Shown here piece by piece: positions 19,100 through 28,989 of a stretch of 64,000 nucleotides of DNA. The notes beneath the pieces were generated by a model. It was not told where the DNA came from, searched no databases, and saw nothing but the letters and a program-made list of their open reading frames with translations. The stretch is taken from NCBI RefSeq assembly GCF_003751625.1, contig NZ_RJUL01000005.1, positions 248,001-312,000 on the forward strand, given 5' to 3'. The first letter of the stretch is position 1, and every line of letters begins with the position of its first letter. The DNA is from Gallaecimonas pentaromativorans. Its GTDB lineage: Bacteria; Pseudomonadota; Gammaproteobacteria; Enterobacterales; Gallaecimonadaceae. The translations under genes were made by a program, and so were the position numbers.

Positions 19100-21763
19100 A
19101 TGGCAGAAGTTACAGTTGAAAAACTTGCCAATGATGTAGGTACGCCGGTTGATCGCCTGATCCAACAGTTTGCTGAGGTCGGCATCAAAAAGGCCGCTTC
19201 AGACGAGGTCAGCGAAGACGAAAAGCAGACCCTGTTGTCTCATCTCAAAGAGCAGCATGGTGGCAATGCAGGTGCCCCTGACAAGTTGACCCTGACCCGT
19301 AAGACCAAAAGCACCCTGTCTGTCGGTGGTGCTGGTGGCCGTACCAAAGAGGTACAGGTGGAAGTGCGTAAGAAGCGCACTTTCGTAAAACGCGATCCGG
19401 CTGAAGAGCAGGCGCGCCAGGAAGCCGAAGCGGCTGCTGAGAAAGCCCGCCTGGAAGCTGAAGAGAAGGCTCGCCAGGAAGCGGCTGCTCGCGCTGCTGC
19501 TGAAGCTGAAGCCAAGGCTAAGCGCGAAGCGGAAGACAAAGCCCGCAAAGAAGCTCAAGCCAAAGCCGCTGCCGGTAGCCAGCCTAAAGCTGCCGGCGCT
19601 GCCAAAAAGGACGATGCTGAAGTGCAACGCCTGAAAGCCGAAGCCGACGCCCTCAAGCGTAAGCAGGAAGAAGAGGCCCTGAAAAAGGCCGAAGCCGAAG
19701 CTGTGCGCCTGGAAGAAGAAGCCCGCCGCCTGGCCGAAGAAAGCGAAAAACGCCTGGCCGAGGAAGCCAAGAACAAGCCTGCCGAAGACGAAGACGACAA
19801 GTCTACCTACGTCAAGGAAGCGGAAGTGGAAGCCGAGCGCGAGTCCGAAGGTCGCCGCCGTGGTGCTGCCAAGGCCAAAGGCCAAAGCAAACGCAACAGC
19901 GACAAGCGTGAGCGCGAGTCTGACCGCCGCAGCTCCCGCCTGCCCAAGAAGGGCAAGGGCCGTACCCCGGCTTCTATGCAGCATGGCTTTAACAAGCCTG
20001 CTCAGCCGGTAACCCGCGACGTACAGATCGGTGAAACCATCACTGTTGGCGAACTGGCCAGCAAGATGGCGGTAAAAGCGACCGAAGTCATCAAAGCGAT
20101 GATGAAAATGGGCGCCATGGCCACCATCAACCAGGTGATCGATCAAGAAACCGCGCAATTGGTGGCCGAAGAAATGGGCCACAAGGTTGTGCTGCGCAAA
20201 GAAAACGAACTGGAAGAAGCGGTACTGCTGGACCGTGACACCGAAGCCCAGGCCCTGCCTCGCGCGCCGGTAGTGACCATCATGGGTCACGTCGACCACG
20301 GTAAAACGTCCTTGCTGGACTACATCCGTAAGGCCAAGATCGCCGCAGGCGAGGCCGGTGGTATTACCCAGCACATCGGTGCTTACCACGTCGAGCACGA
20401 GAAAGGCATGATCACCTTCCTCGACACCCCTGGTCACGCCGCCTTTACCGCCATGCGTGCCCGTGGTGCCAAAGCCACCGACATCGTGGTACTGGTTGTT
20501 GCCGCCGACGACGGCGTCATGCCGCAAACCAAGGAAGCCATCCAGCACGCCAAGGCGGCCGGTGTTCCCTTGATTGTTGCCGTCAACAAAATGGACAAGC
20601 CCGAAGCCGACCCGGACCGCGTCAAGAGCGAACTGGCTCAAAACGACGTGCTGACCGAAGACTGGGGCGGTGAAGTACAGTTCGTACCTGTCTCCGCCAA
20701 AACCGGTGACGGTGTGGATAACCTGCTGGACGCCATCCTGCTGCAGTCCGAAGTACTGGAGCTGACCGCCATCAAAGACGGTATGGCTACCGGTGTGGTA
20801 GTGGAATCGCGCCTGGATAAAGGCCGTGGTCCTGTGGCCACCGTGCTGGTGCAGTCCGGTACCCTCAAGCAGGGCGATATTGTGCTGTGCGGTCTGGAAT
20901 ACGGCCGTGTCCGCGCCATGCGTGACGAAGTGGGCGCCGAAATCAAAGAAGCCGGTCCTTCCATTCCGGTTGAGATCCTGGGTCTGTCCGGCGTGCCGGC
21001 TGCCGGTGACGAAGCCACCGTTGTGCGTGACGAGAAGAAAGCCCGTGAAGTGGCGCTCTATCGTCAAGGCAAGTTCCGTGACGTCAAGCTGGCTCGCCAG
21101 CAGAAGGCTAAGCTCGAGAACATGTTTGCCAACATGGCCGAAGGCGAAGTCTCCGAGCTGAACGTGGTACTCAAAGCCGACGTACAGGGCTCTGTGGAAG
21201 CCATCATCGACTCCTTGCTGAAACTCAGCACCGACGAAGTGAAGGTCAAAGTGGTGGGCTCCGGCGTTGGTGGTATCACCGAGACCGACGCCACCCTGGC
21301 TGCCGCTTCCAACGCTATCCTGCTTGGCTTTAACGTCCGTGCCGACGCTTCTGCCCGCAAGGTAGTTGAGACCGAGAACCTGGATCTGCGCTACTACAGC
21401 GTGATCTACGAACTGCTTGAAGAAGTGAAGCAAGCCATGACCGGCATGCTGGCACCGGAATTCAGGCAGCAGATCATCGGTCTGGCCGAAGTGCGCGACG
21501 TGTTCAAGTCGCCCAAGTTCGGCGCTGTGGCCGGCTGTATGGTCACCGAGGGTGTGGTCAAGCGCTCTGCGCCTATTCGTGTGCTGCGTGAAAACGTGGT
21601 TATCTACGAAGGCGAGCTGGAATCTCTGCGCCGCTTCAAAGACGACGTGGCCGAGGTTAAGAACGGCTACGAGTGTGGTATCGGCGTTAAGAACTACAAT
21701 GATGTTCGCGTCGGTGACCAAATTGAGGTCTTTGAAACCGTTGAGGTTGCACGGACCCTCTAA
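19100..21763 (+). CDS. infB: Translation initiation factor IF-2
   Basis: GTPase that places initiator tRNA on the ribosome. 887 aa (E. coli 890). A first IF2_N domain (1-~52) is followed by a long Ala/Glu/Lys/Arg-rich helical linker (about 90-290) and a second IF2_N domain (about 305-360). The G domain has GHVDHGKT (396-403), DTPGH (442-446) and NKMD (496-499), followed by the C domains that bind fMet-tRNA. A good GGAGG precedes the ATG. E. coli makes shorter forms from internal starts; no equivalent internal start was established here. The gene for its substrate, initiator tRNA, lies at the head of the same region. Confidence 0.97.
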   Translation: MAEVTVEKLANDVGTPVDRLIQQFAEVGIKKAASDEVSEDEKQTLLSHLKEQHGGNAGAPDKLTLTRKTKSTLSVGGAGGRTKEVQVEVRKKRTFVKRDPAEEQARQEAEAAAEKARLEAEEKARQEAAARAAAEAEAKAKREAEDKARKEAQAKAAAGSQPKAAGAAKKDDAEVQRLKAEADALKRKQEEEALKKAEAEAVRLEEEARRLAEESEKRLAEEAKNKPAEDEDDKSTYVKEAEVEAERESEGRRRGAAKAKGQSKRNSDKRERESDRRSSRLPKKGKGRTPASMQHGFNKPAQPVTRDVQIGETITVGELASKMAVKATEVIKAMMKMGAMATINQVIDQETAQLVAEEMGHKVVLRKENELEEAVLLDRDTEAQALPRAPVVTIMGHVDHGKTSLLDYIRKAKIAAGEAGGITQHIGAYHVEHEKGMITFLDTPGHAAFTAMRARGAKATDIVVLVVAADDGVMPQTKEAIQHAKAAGVPLIVAVNKMDKPEADPDRVKSELAQNDVLTEDWGGEVQFVPVSAKTGDGVDNLLDAILLQSEVLELTAIKDGMATGVVVESRLDKGRGPVATVLVQSGTLKQGDIVLCGLEYGRVRAMRDEVGAEIKEAGPSIPVEILGLSGVPAAGDEATVVRDEKKAREVALYRQGKFRDVKLARQQKAKLENMFANMAEGEVSELNVVLKADVQGSVEAIIDSLLKLSTDEVKVKVVGSGVGGITETDATLAAASNAILLGFNVRADASARKVVETENLDLRYYSVIYELLEEVKQAMTGMLAPEFRQQIIGLAEVRDVFKSPKFGAVAGCMVTEGVVKRSAPIRVLRENVVIYEGELESLRRFKDDVAEVKNGYECGIGVKNYNDVRVGDQIEVFETVEVARTL

Positions 21764-21778
21764 GGAAACAACAACCAT

Positions 21779-21813
21779 AAGGACGGGGGCCAAGCGCCCC
21801 CGTCCTTGTCTTT
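21779..21813 (+). terminator. Strong hairpin between infB and rbfA (attenuator-like)
   Basis: A 12-bp perfect stem AAGGACGGGGGC / GCCCCCGTCCTT (21779-21790 and 21796-21807) with loop CAAGC, followed only by GTCTTT. The T tract is weak, so partial termination or an RNA-processing/stability role fits as well as full termination. Confidence 0.6.
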
Positions 21814-21828
21814 AAAAAGGCAAATCAT

Positions 21829-22230
21829 ATGGCAAGTCAAGTCAGTCGTACCCGCCGGGTAGGCCAGGAGCTGCAACGGGAAATCGCGATGATTCTGCAG
21901 CGCGAAGTCAAAGATCCCCGTATCGGCATGGTCACCGTGTCCGGGGTGGATGTTAGCCGCGACCTTTCTCACGCCAAGGTGTTTATCACCCTGTTTGAAC
22001 AAGACGAAGAGAAGGTCAAGGAAACCCTTAAAGGTCTGCAAGAAGCCAAACCCTACATTCGCAGTTTGGTGGGGGGGCGTTTGCGCCTGCGTATCGTGCC
22101 GGAGCTCAAATTCGTGCACGACACCTCCCTGATTGAGGGGATGCGTATCTCCAACGCCGTTAGTCAGGCTGTTGCCCAAGACGAAGCCAAGAAAGTGCAA
22201 AGCGGCCGCGAGGACGAGGACAAGGAATGA
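21829..22230 (+). CDS. rbfA: Ribosome-binding factor A
   Basis: 133 aa (E. coli 133). Assists 16S rRNA 5' end maturation and cold adaptation. The single KH-like domain is recognised by [47 protein letters not shown] and [14 protein letters not shown]. The charged tail GREDEDKE is typical. The stop overlaps the truB start as ATGA. Confidence 0.96.
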   Translation: MASQVSRTRRVGQELQREIAMILQREVKDPRIGMVTVSGVDVSRDLSHAKVFITLFEQDEEKVKETLKGLQEAKPYIRSLVGGRLRLRIVPELKFVHDTSLIEGMRISNAVSQAVAQDEAKKVQSGREDEDKE

Positions 22231-23159
22231 GCAAGCGCCGGTCCAAGGGCCGTCCGCTGGACGGTATCCTGCTGTTGGACAAGCCCCAGGGTCTGAGCTC
22301 CAATGACGCCCTGCAGAAAGTCAAACGCATCTTCTTTGCCCAGAAGGCCGGCCACACCGGCGCTCTGGACCCCCTGGCCACCGGCATGTTGCCAATTTGC
22401 TTTGGGGAAGCCACCAAGTTCTCGCAGTTCTTGCTGGACTCGGACAAAGGCTACCGGGTCATCGCCAAGCTGGGGGTGCGCACCGATACCTCCGATGCCG
22501 ACGGTGAAGTGGTGTCAGAGCGGCCCGTTGATGTGGTGATGGGCGACCTTTTGGAAGCCCTGGACAAGTTCCGCGGCCCCATCATGCAGGTGCCCAGCAT
22601 GTACTCGGCGCTTAAATACCAGGGCAAACCCTTGTACAAATACGCCCGCGAAGGCATCGAAGTGCCCCGCGAAGCGCGGCCCATCACTGTCTACAAGCTA
22701 ACCTTGGTGCGCTTTGAAGGCGACGAAGTGGAGCTGGATGTGGAGTGCTCCAAAGGCACCTATATCCGCACCATAGTGGACGACCTCGGCGAAGTGCTGG
22801 GCTGCGGTGCCCACGTGGTGATGCTGCGTCGTACCAAGGTCTCTGGCTACCCCATGGAGCGGGTAGTAACTCTGGAGCGCCTGGAAGCGCTGCTGGAAAA
22901 GGCCCGGGCCGACGAGGTAAGCCCCGGCGACTACCTCGACAGCTTCTTGTTGCCCATGGACAGCGCCGTGCAGGACATGCCAGCGGTTGAGGTGAAAGAG
23001 GCCAGCGCCTATTACCTCAAGCAAGGCCAAGCCGTGCAGGTACCCGGTGCGCCCAGCGAAGGGCTGGTGCGGCTGGTGGAAGAAGGCACCTTTATCGGCG
23101 TCGGTATTATCGACGACGACGGCAAGGTTGCCCCCAAACGTATGGTGGTTGCGCACTGA
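22227..23159 (+). CDS. truB: tRNA pseudouridine(55) synthase
   Basis: Makes the T-loop pseudouridine 55 in tRNAs. 310 aa (E. coli 314). The catalytic aspartate is Asp48 in [14 protein letters not shown], the same position as E. coli. [38 protein letters not shown] and [19 protein letters not shown] are family signatures. The C-terminal ~60 residues form a PUA-like domain. It starts inside the rbfA stop (ATGA), so translation is coupled. Confidence 0.97.
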   Translation: MSKRRSKGRPLDGILLLDKPQGLSSNDALQKVKRIFFAQKAGHTGALDPLATGMLPICFGEATKFSQFLLDSDKGYRVIAKLGVRTDTSDADGEVVSERPVDVVMGDLLEALDKFRGPIMQVPSMYSALKYQGKPLYKYAREGIEVPREARPITVYKLTLVRFEGDEVELDVECSKGTYIRTIVDDLGEVLGCGAHVVMLRRTKVSGYPMERVVTLERLEALLEKARADEVSPGDYLDSFLLPMDSAVQDMPAVEVKEASAYYLKQGQAVQVPGAPSEGLVRLVEEGTFIGVGIIDDDGKVAPKRMVVAH

Positions 23160-23162
23160 CCC

Positions 23163-23191
23163 TTGGCAGCCATCCGGCCTTGGGGTAGAAT
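23163..23191 (+). promoter_or_regulatory. Candidate rpsO promoter
   Basis: TTGGCA (23163-23168) and TAGAAT (23186-23191) with a 17-bp spacer, 62 nt upstream of the rpsO ATG. This leaves a short leader where S15 autoregulation could act, as known in E. coli. Confidence 0.55.
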
Positions 23192-23253
23192 GCGCAGCCT
23201 CGTGCATGGCTGAATTAGTGATCGGCCATGCTTTTATCAATCAGGAGTACATC

Positions 23254-23523
23254 ATGTCACTAAGCGTTGAAGCAAAAGCTCAAATCGTTGCTGAACACAG
23301 CCGCGGCCAAAACGACACCGGTTCCCCGGAAGTTCAAGTTGCCCTGCTGACTGCCCAGATCAACCATCTGCAAGGTCACTTCTCCCAGCACAAGAAAGAC
23401 CACCACAGCCGTCGTGGTCTGCTGCGCATGGTTTCCCAGCGCCGCAAACTGCTGGACTACCTGAAGAAGAAAGACGTTCAGCGTTATGCCGATCTGATCG
23501 GCAAGCTGGGTCTGCGTCGTTAA
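23254..23523 (+). CDS. rpsO: 30S ribosomal protein S15
   Basis: 89 aa, the standard length. It binds the central domain of 16S rRNA. Signature segments are [40 protein letters not shown] and LIGKLGLRR. The ATG at 23254 follows CAGGAG; in-frame codons further upstream belong to the leader. It sits between truB and pnp, as in E. coli. Confidence 0.98.
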   Translation: MSLSVEAKAQIVAEHSRGQNDTGSPEVQVALLTAQINHLQGHFSQHKKDHHSRRGLLRMVSQRRKLLDYLKKKDVQRYADLIGKLGLRR

Positions 23524-23545
23524 TTCGACTTTGACCTTGCAAGGA

Positions 23546-23573
23546 AAAGGGGGCTTCGGCCCCCTTTTTTTTG
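23546..23573 (+). terminator. Terminator after rpsO
   Basis: Stem AAAGGGGGC / GCCCCCTTT with a TTCG tetraloop (23546-23567) and an eight-T tract. A very stable classical terminator. Confidence 0.92.
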
Positions 23574-23608
23574 TTCTAAAGCCGGGTGGCTACCTCTTGC
23601 CGAATAGC

Positions 23609-23617
23609 TGCTATATA
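23609..23617 (+). promoter_or_regulatory. Candidate extended -10 promoter for pnp
   Basis: TGC-TATATA resembles an extended -10 element; no good -35 lies upstream at the right distance. It is 60 nt before the pnp start, leaving a leader that contains a small hairpin GGATC-GGCT-GATCC (23651-23664) just before the ribosome binding site AAGGA. Confidence 0.35.
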
Positions 23618-23676
23618 CTTGGCGCGCAAAGTAAGCGACCAAAAAATCAAGGATCGGCTGATCCTAAGGACAATCT

Positions 23677-25875
23677 GTGAAACCAATTATCAAGACCTTC
23701 CAGTACGGTCAGCACACCGTCACTCTGGAAACCGGCGCCGTGGCGCGCCAAGCCACCGCTGCCGTTATCGCCAGCATGGACGACACCGTAGTTCTGGTGA
23801 GCGTTGTCGGTAAAAAAGAAGCCGACCAATCCAAAGATTTCTTCCCGCTGACCGTGAACTACCAGGAGCGTACCTATGCTGCCGGTAAGATCCCCGGCGG
23901 TTTCTTCAAGCGTGAAGGCCGTCCCAGCGAAGGTGAAACCCTGACTGCTCGCCTCATCGACCGTCCTATCCGTCCCCTGTTTCCCAACGGTTTCAAGAAT
24001 GAAGTCCAGGTTGTGGCGACTGTTGTCTCCGTCAACCCGCAAGTCAGCCCTGATCTGGTTGCCATGATCGGCACCTCCGCCGCCCTGGCCATCTCCGGTA
24101 TTCCGTTCGCTGGCCCCATCGGCGCCGCCCGCGTCGGTTACATCAACGACAACCTGGTGCTGAACCCCACTACCGCCGAACTGGCTTCCTCCAAGCTGGA
24201 CTTAGTGGTTGCCGGTACCGAAGGCGCGGTACTGATGGTGGAATCCGAAGCCGAACTGCTGGCTGAAGAAGTGATGCTGGACGCCGTGATGTTCGGTCAC
24301 CAGCAGCTGCAGACCGTGATCACCGCCATCAACGAACTGGCTGCCGAAGTGAACACCCCCAAATGGGAGTGGACTGCTCCTGCCGAGAACACCGAGCTTA
24401 AAGAAAAAATCAAAGCCGCTGTCTGGGAAAAACTGGGCGACGCCTACCGCATCCAGGACAAAATGGAGCGTTACGCTGCCATCGGCGCCATCAAGTCTGC
24501 CCTGATGGAAAGCCTGCTGGCTGATGATGCCGAGCTGAACACCAAAGAAGCTGGCGATCTGTTCTCCAAAGTCGAGAAGACCCTGGTCCGTGGCCGCGTG
24601 CTGGCCGGCGAGCCCCGTATCGATGGCCGCGACCCGCAGATGATCCGCGCCCTGGATGTGGCCACCGGCGTACTGCCCCGCACCCACGGCTCCGCCATCT
24701 TTACCCGTGGTGAAACCCAGGCCTTGGTGGTTGCTACCCTCGGTACCACCCGTGACGCCCAGATCCTCGACGAGCTGACTGGCGAGCGCACCGACAACTT
24801 CCTGTTCCATTACAACTTCCCTCCCTACTGCGTAGGTGAGACCGGTATGATGGGCAGCCCCAAGCGCCGTGAAATCGGCCACGGCCGTCTGGCCAAGCGC
24901 GGCGTACTGGCCGTGATGCCTTCTGCCGAGCAGTTCCCCTACACCGTACGTGTGGTCTCCGAGATCACCGAATCCAACGGTTCTTCTTCCATGGCTTCTG
25001 TCTGCGGCTCCTCCCTGGCGCTGATGGACGCAGGCGTACCCATCAAGTCCTCTGTGGCCGGTATCGCCATGGGCCTGGTGAAAGAAGAAGAGAACTTCGT
25101 GGTGCTGTCCGACATCCTGGGTGACGAAGATCATCTGGGCGACATGGACTTCAAGGTGGCCGGTTCCCGCGAGGGCGTTACCGCCCTGCAGATGGACATC
25201 AAAATTGAAGGTATCACCAAGGAAATCATGCAAGTGGCCCTGAAACAGGCCCACGATGCCCGTATCCACATCCTGGGTGTGATGGACCAGGCCATCAACG
25301 GCCCGCGCGAAGACATCTCTGCCTACGCGCCCCGTATCCACACCATGAAGATCAACCCCGAGAAGATCCGTGATGTGATCGGTAAAGGCGGCAGCGTCAT
25401 TCGTGCCCTGACCGAAGAAACCGGCACCACCATCGAGATCGAAGACGACGGCACCGTGAAAATCGCCGCCGTCAGCGGTGAGCAGGCTCAGGCCGCCATC
25501 CGCCGCATCGAAGATCTCACCGCCGAAGTGGAAGTGGGCCGCGTTTACGACGGTAAAGTCACCAAGATCGTTGATTTCGGTGCTTTCGTTGCCATTCTGC
25601 CCGGTAAAGAAGGCCTGGTGCACATCAGCCAGATCGCCGAAGAGCGTATCGAAAACGTGGCTGACCACTTGAAAGTGGGCCAGGAAGTGAAGGTCAAGTG
25701 TCTGGAAGTGGACCGCCAGGGCCGCGTACGCCTGTCCATCAAAGAAGCTCTGCCCAAGCCCGAGCAAGCCGAAGCCCCCGCTGAAGTTGCTCAGCCGGCC
25801 CCTGCTGCCGACGTAGCCGAGCCTGTTGCTGAAGTGGAAGCCGAAGCCCAGGCTGATGCCAACAAAACCGAATAA
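23677..25875 (+). CDS. pnp: Polyribonucleotide nucleotidyltransferase (PNPase)
   Basis: Phosphorolytic 3'-5' exoribonuclease and degradosome component. 732 aa. Two RNase PH-like domains (about 1-220 and 310-550) carry [31 protein letters not shown] and [20 protein letters not shown]. They are followed by KH ([18 protein letters not shown]) and S1 ([19 protein letters not shown]) domains and an Ala/Glu/Pro-rich tail. The start is GTG at 23677 behind AAGGA. A 5-bp hairpin in the leader directly upstream of the ribosome binding site could take part in autoregulation, as the RNase III-processed leader does in E. coli; this is inference. Confidence 0.97.
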   Translation: MKPIIKTFQYGQHTVTLETGAVARQATAAVIASMDDTVVLVSVVGKKEADQSKDFFPLTVNYQERTYAAGKIPGGFFKREGRPSEGETLTARLIDRPIRPLFPNGFKNEVQVVATVVSVNPQVSPDLVAMIGTSAALAISGIPFAGPIGAARVGYINDNLVLNPTTAELASSKLDLVVAGTEGAVLMVESEAELLAEEVMLDAVMFGHQQLQTVITAINELAAEVNTPKWEWTAPAENTELKEKIKAAVWEKLGDAYRIQDKMERYAAIGAIKSALMESLLADDAELNTKEAGDLFSKVEKTLVRGRVLAGEPRIDGRDPQMIRALDVATGVLPRTHGSAIFTRGETQALVVATLGTTRDAQILDELTGERTDNFLFHYNFPPYCVGETGMMGSPKRREIGHGRLAKRGVLAVMPSAEQFPYTVRVVSEITESNGSSSMASVCGSSLALMDAGVPIKSSVAGIAMGLVKEEENFVVLSDILGDEDHLGDMDFKVAGSREGVTALQMDIKIEGITKEIMQVALKQAHDARIHILGVMDQAINGPREDISAYAPRIHTMKINPEKIRDVIGKGGSVIRALTEETGTTIEIEDDGTVKIAAVSGEQAQAAIRRIEDLTAEVEVGRVYDGKVTKIVDFGAFVAILPGKEGLVHISQIAEERIENVADHLKVGQEVKVKCLEVDRQGRVRLSIKEALPKPEQAEAPAEVAQPAPAADVAEPVAEVEAEAQADANKTE

Positions 25876-25890
25876 GACCTAGGTCTTATT
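25871..25890. repeat. Perfect 20-bp palindrome across the pnp stop codon
   Basis: AATAAGACCT is followed directly by its exact reverse complement AGGTCTTATT. The pnp stop TAA is at 25873-25875, inside the left arm. The right arm ends in TTATTTT, terminator-like, and a second classic terminator follows 6 nt later. Confidence 0.8.
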
Positions 25891-25895
25891 TTGGA

Positions 25896-25925
25896 AAAAG
25901 GGGAGCTTTGGCTCCCCTTTTGTTT
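25896..25925 (+). terminator. Terminator after pnp
   Basis: Stem AAAAGGGGAGC / GCTCCCCTTTT (25896-25906 and 25911-25921) with loop TTTG, then TGTTT. Second hairpin in tandem after the 20-bp palindrome. Confidence 0.88.
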
Positions 25926-25970
25926 AGGCTTCTGGCAGGATGTAGCCATTGCAGAGAAGAGACACGGATT

Positions 25971-26849
25971 ATGCGAAAGACACTGGCCGTCCTGATCCCA
26001 CTGATGTTGGCAGGCTGTGCCTCCTTGCCTTCGACCTCCCAGCAAGACAGCAAACTTATCCTCGCCGAGCCCCTGGCCACTTCTTTTCAGTCCGAAGTGG
26101 AGCTGGCCCGTCTTGAAGAGATCCTGAGCCGTGCCGACCTGAACAACGAGCAGCGTGCCCAGGTGTTATACCGCCGTGGCGTGGTGTACGACTCGGTGGG
26201 GCTCAAGGCCCTGGCCCGGCGCGATTTTAACCGCGCCATCCAGCTCAAGCCGGACATGGCCGATGCCTACAACTTTATCGGTATCCAGGCCATTTCTGCC
26301 GAAGAGTACGAGCAAGCTTATGAAGCGCTGGATGCGGCCATCGACTTGGACCCAAAGCACGAGTACGCCTTTCTTAACCGCGGCATTGCCCTGTATTACG
26401 GCGACCGGCCAGAGCTGGCTACCCAGGATTTGGAAACTTTCCTGAACCTGCAGCCCAACGACCCGTACCGGGTGCTGTGGCTGTATCTGGCCGAAGAAGC
26501 GACCAACCCGGCAGAGGCCAAAACCCGGCTGGCCTATAACGCCACCAAGCTTCATGGCGATGTGTGGGCTAACCAACTGGTGGCGCTCTATGAGGGCAAG
26601 ATCAGTGAAGCGGCCTTTATCGATGGCCTTAAAGACAACGTCGACTCCAACCGCACCCTGGCCGAGCGTCTCTGTGAAGCCTACTTTTACCTGGGCAAAC
26701 TGCACCAGCAGAAGGGTGAGGTAGGAGCGGCCATCAACTTCTTCAAGCTGGCGCTCACCACCAATGTGCAGGATTTTATCGAGTTCCGTTATGCACGCCT
26801 TGAGCTGAAGCGGATGCGCCGTGACTTAACGCTGCAAAAGACCGGTTAA
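25971..26849 (+). CDS. nlpI: Lipoprotein NlpI, TPR protein
   Basis: Outer membrane lipoprotein that scaffolds peptidoglycan hydrolases and targets MepS to Prc in E. coli. 292 aa (E. coli 294). The signal MRKTLAVLIPLMLAGC ends in a lipobox with Cys16. TPR repeats occupy about 60-160 (RRGVVYDSVGLKALARRDFN, PDMADAYNFIGI, HEYAFLNRGIALYYGDRPEL) with a C-terminal TPR around YFYLGKLHQQKGEVGAAINF. It follows pnp as in enterics. Its last 74 bp overlap the convergent GGDEF-EAL gene. Confidence 0.95.
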   Translation: MRKTLAVLIPLMLAGCASLPSTSQQDSKLILAEPLATSFQSEVELARLEEILSRADLNNEQRAQVLYRRGVVYDSVGLKALARRDFNRAIQLKPDMADAYNFIGIQAISAEEYEQAYEALDAAIDLDPKHEYAFLNRGIALYYGDRPELATQDLETFLNLQPNDPYRVLWLYLAEEATNPAEAKTRLAYNATKLHGDVWANQLVALYEGKISEAAFIDGLKDNVDSNRTLAERLCEAYFYLGKLHQQKGEVGAAINFFKLALTTNVQDFIEFRYARLELKRMRRDLTLQKTG

Positions 26850-28785
26850 GCTCCAACTGCGCTACCGGCTGCGGTTTGGCCAGGAAGAACCCCTGTAGGT
26901 AATGAATACCGAGGGTCCTGGCCAGCAGCATCTGCTCTTCATACTCAATCCCTTCCGCCACCACCTTCAATGACAAGGCCTTGGCCAGTTCCACCAAAGC
27001 TTGGACCAGGGCCATGTCGCGAGGCGACTCGTGGATCCGCGCCATAAAGCTCTTGTCTATTTTCAGGCAATCAAGCGGCAGCTGCTGCAGATGCGACAGC
27101 GACGAATAACCGGTGCCAAAATCGTCAAGCGCGATGCGCACCCCCATGTCCCGCAGTTTCTGGATATTGGCGATGCTGACTTGCCAGTCTTCCATCAGCG
27201 CGGTTTCGGTGATCTCAAGCTGCAAGATGGACGGTTCCAGGCCGCACTTTTGCAGGCGCTCGCACACCTTGTCGGCAAAGCTTGGTTGATGCAGCTGGCT
27301 GTGGGAGACATTAACCGAGACCACCAGCGGCGTACCGGCGTCCTGCCAGCGCTTGGCCTGGGCCAGGGCCTCTTCCAGCACCCAAAGTCCCAGCGGCAGG
27401 ATAAGCCCGGTTTCTTCGGCCAGCGGGATAAACACGTCGGGGCTACCGTAAGGCCAGCGCAGCAGGGCCTCGGCCGACACTATCTTACCGCTATGGGTGT
27501 TGTAGATAGGTTGGTAGACCAGGGTAAAGTCCTTTTGCTCTAGGCTTTTTCTGAGCTGCTCTTCCATGCTGAGCTTCAGGCGCATGTTGTCGTAGATGCA
27601 CTGATCGAAAAACAGATAACGGGAGCGCCCCAGATTTTTGGCTTGGTACATGGCCACGTCTGCCCGCTGAATAAGCTCTTCACCGTTGTCAGCATCTTCA
27701 GGATGACGGGCAATGCCGATACTCACCGACAGGTACAAGACATTACCGGCCACGTGAAAAGGCCTGGAAAAGCCTTCGGTGAGGCGATCGGCAATGGCCT
27801 TGATGCTTTCTTCACAAGCCTGGTTGACCAGTATCACGAACTCGTCGCCGCCGTAGCGGGCCAAAAAGCTGCACTCGCCTCCCAGCTCTTTGAGGCGCTG
27901 AGCCGTTTTCTTTAACAGCTCATCACCGATGCTGTGGCCAAGGCCGTCATTCACCTTTTTAAAGCCATCTAAATCCAAAAACATCAGCGAAAACTGGGCG
28001 TCGGTTTCCAACTGCCGGTACAGGGCTTCTAAAAAGCTGAAGCGGTTGGGCAGGCCGGTCAGCTGGTCTTCACTGGCGCGCCGGGCCAGTTCGGTCTCAA
28101 AGCGTTTTAGTTCGTTGCGGTCGGCGGCCAGTTGGTTTCGCATGTCCAGCAGGTTTTTGGTGAGATGGTCCAACTCGTCCTGGCTGTGCTTGAAGTAAAT
28201 AGTGGGAGTGGTTTCCAGGTTATCCAGACGTAGCCCCTGAGCAAACTGGGAAAGACGCAGCAGCCGGCGGGTGACCACCTTTTGCACCAGCCACAGTAGC
28301 AAGCCGGCGAGGAGCAGGGTGTAGATGCTCAAGGTCCAAAAGGCGCTGCGTACCTTGTTCCAGGCATATTGGCTGATGGCATCCTTGTCGAAACTCACCG
28401 ACAGCTGACCCAGATTACTGCCGTTATCCGCCACTATGGGATATTGAAAATCGATGCTGTTGACCGGCTTTACCCCCACGGTCAAAGCGATGTCACCATT
28501 AACGGCAGCGTAGGCGGCAAAAGGTTGCTGGATGAGGTTTTGCAGATTAAGGCGGGTACGGTCAGGGTCGAAGTTCCAAATAGCAGCCGCCAATGTCGGC
28601 AGGTAGCCTTGGACAATCTGGGTGCTGGTTGCTGCAACACCGTTCTCGGCCTCTTTCTTGTCCATGAAATACTGAACCGGGATCAGCATCACCATCATCA
28701 GGAAGCTCAAGCTCAAGGTAGACAGCATCAAACGTCTGCTGAGCTTGGCTTTTTGGTGTTTGATCATGGCAAACCTGGTAGGCAT
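26776..28785 (-). CDS. Membrane-bound GGDEF-EAL protein (cyclic di-GMP enzyme)
   Basis: 669 aa. Membrane segments at about 19-41 and 148-170 bracket a ~105-residue periplasmic sensor region of unknown type. A short HAMP-like linker (to ~225) precedes a GGDEF domain with intact GGDEF at 312-316, and a C-terminal EAL domain with EALLRW at 439-444, VNVSHSQL, LEITETALMED, LDDFGTGYSSL, KIDKSF, AEGIE and QGFFLAKP, so all phosphodiesterase signature residues are present. The inhibitory RxxD site expected five residues before GGDEF is absent (GECS instead). It may be bifunctional or mainly a phosphodiesterase. The start could also be the ATG six codons downstream. Its 3' end overlaps nlpI head-on by 74 bp. 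Confidence 0.92.
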   Translation of the reverse strand: MPTRFAMIKHQKAKLSRRLMLSTLSLSFLMMVMLIPVQYFMDKKEAENGVAATSTQIVQGYLPTLAAAIWNFDPDRTRLNLQNLIQQPFAAYAAVNGDIALTVGVKPVNSIDFQYPIVADNGSNLGQLSVSFDKDAISQYAWNKVRSAFWTLSIYTLLLAGLLLWLVQKVVTRRLLRLSQFAQGLRLDNLETTPTIYFKHSQDELDHLTKNLLDMRNQLAADRNELKRFETELARRASEDQLTGLPNRFSFLEALYRQLETDAQFSLMFLDLDGFKKVNDGLGHSIGDELLKKTAQRLKELGGECSFLARYGGDEFVILVNQACEESIKAIADRLTEGFSRPFHVAGNVLYLSVSIGIARHPEDADNGEELIQRADVAMYQAKNLGRSRYLFFDQCIYDNMRLKLSMEEQLRKSLEQKDFTLVYQPIYNTHSGKIVSAEALLRWPYGSPDVFIPLAEETGLILPLGLWVLEEALAQAKRWQDAGTPLVVSVNVSHSQLHQPSFADKVCERLQKCGLEPSILQLEITETALMEDWQVSIANIQKLRDMGVRIALDDFGTGYSSLSHLQQLPLDCLKIDKSFMARIHESPRDMALVQALVELAKALSLKVVAEGIEYEEQMLLARTLGIHYLQGFFLAKPQPVAQLELNRSFAALSHGASASAQGVHNGTR

Positions 28786-28989
28786 GACTGCTCGTTTATT
28801 TACAGTGATGCCTTTTTACGTGAAGGTCAACAAAGCCTTAACATTATTTGCTGAAGTACAGAGACAGGTCACCCGCCGGGGATCACCCGCACTTTAGCTC
28901 GGTGGCGGTTTTATCTGAGTATCAGGGGGAGTAGCTTGAACTGAGCTGCCTTGACGCGGCACCCCATCCTAAAAATAAGAGAACGCGCT

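Noticed and set aside
19199-21793. 864-codon open frame opposite infB
   Set aside because: Antisense shadow; the Phe/Leu/Gly-rich composition is the complement of the Ala/Glu/Lys-rich IF2 linker.
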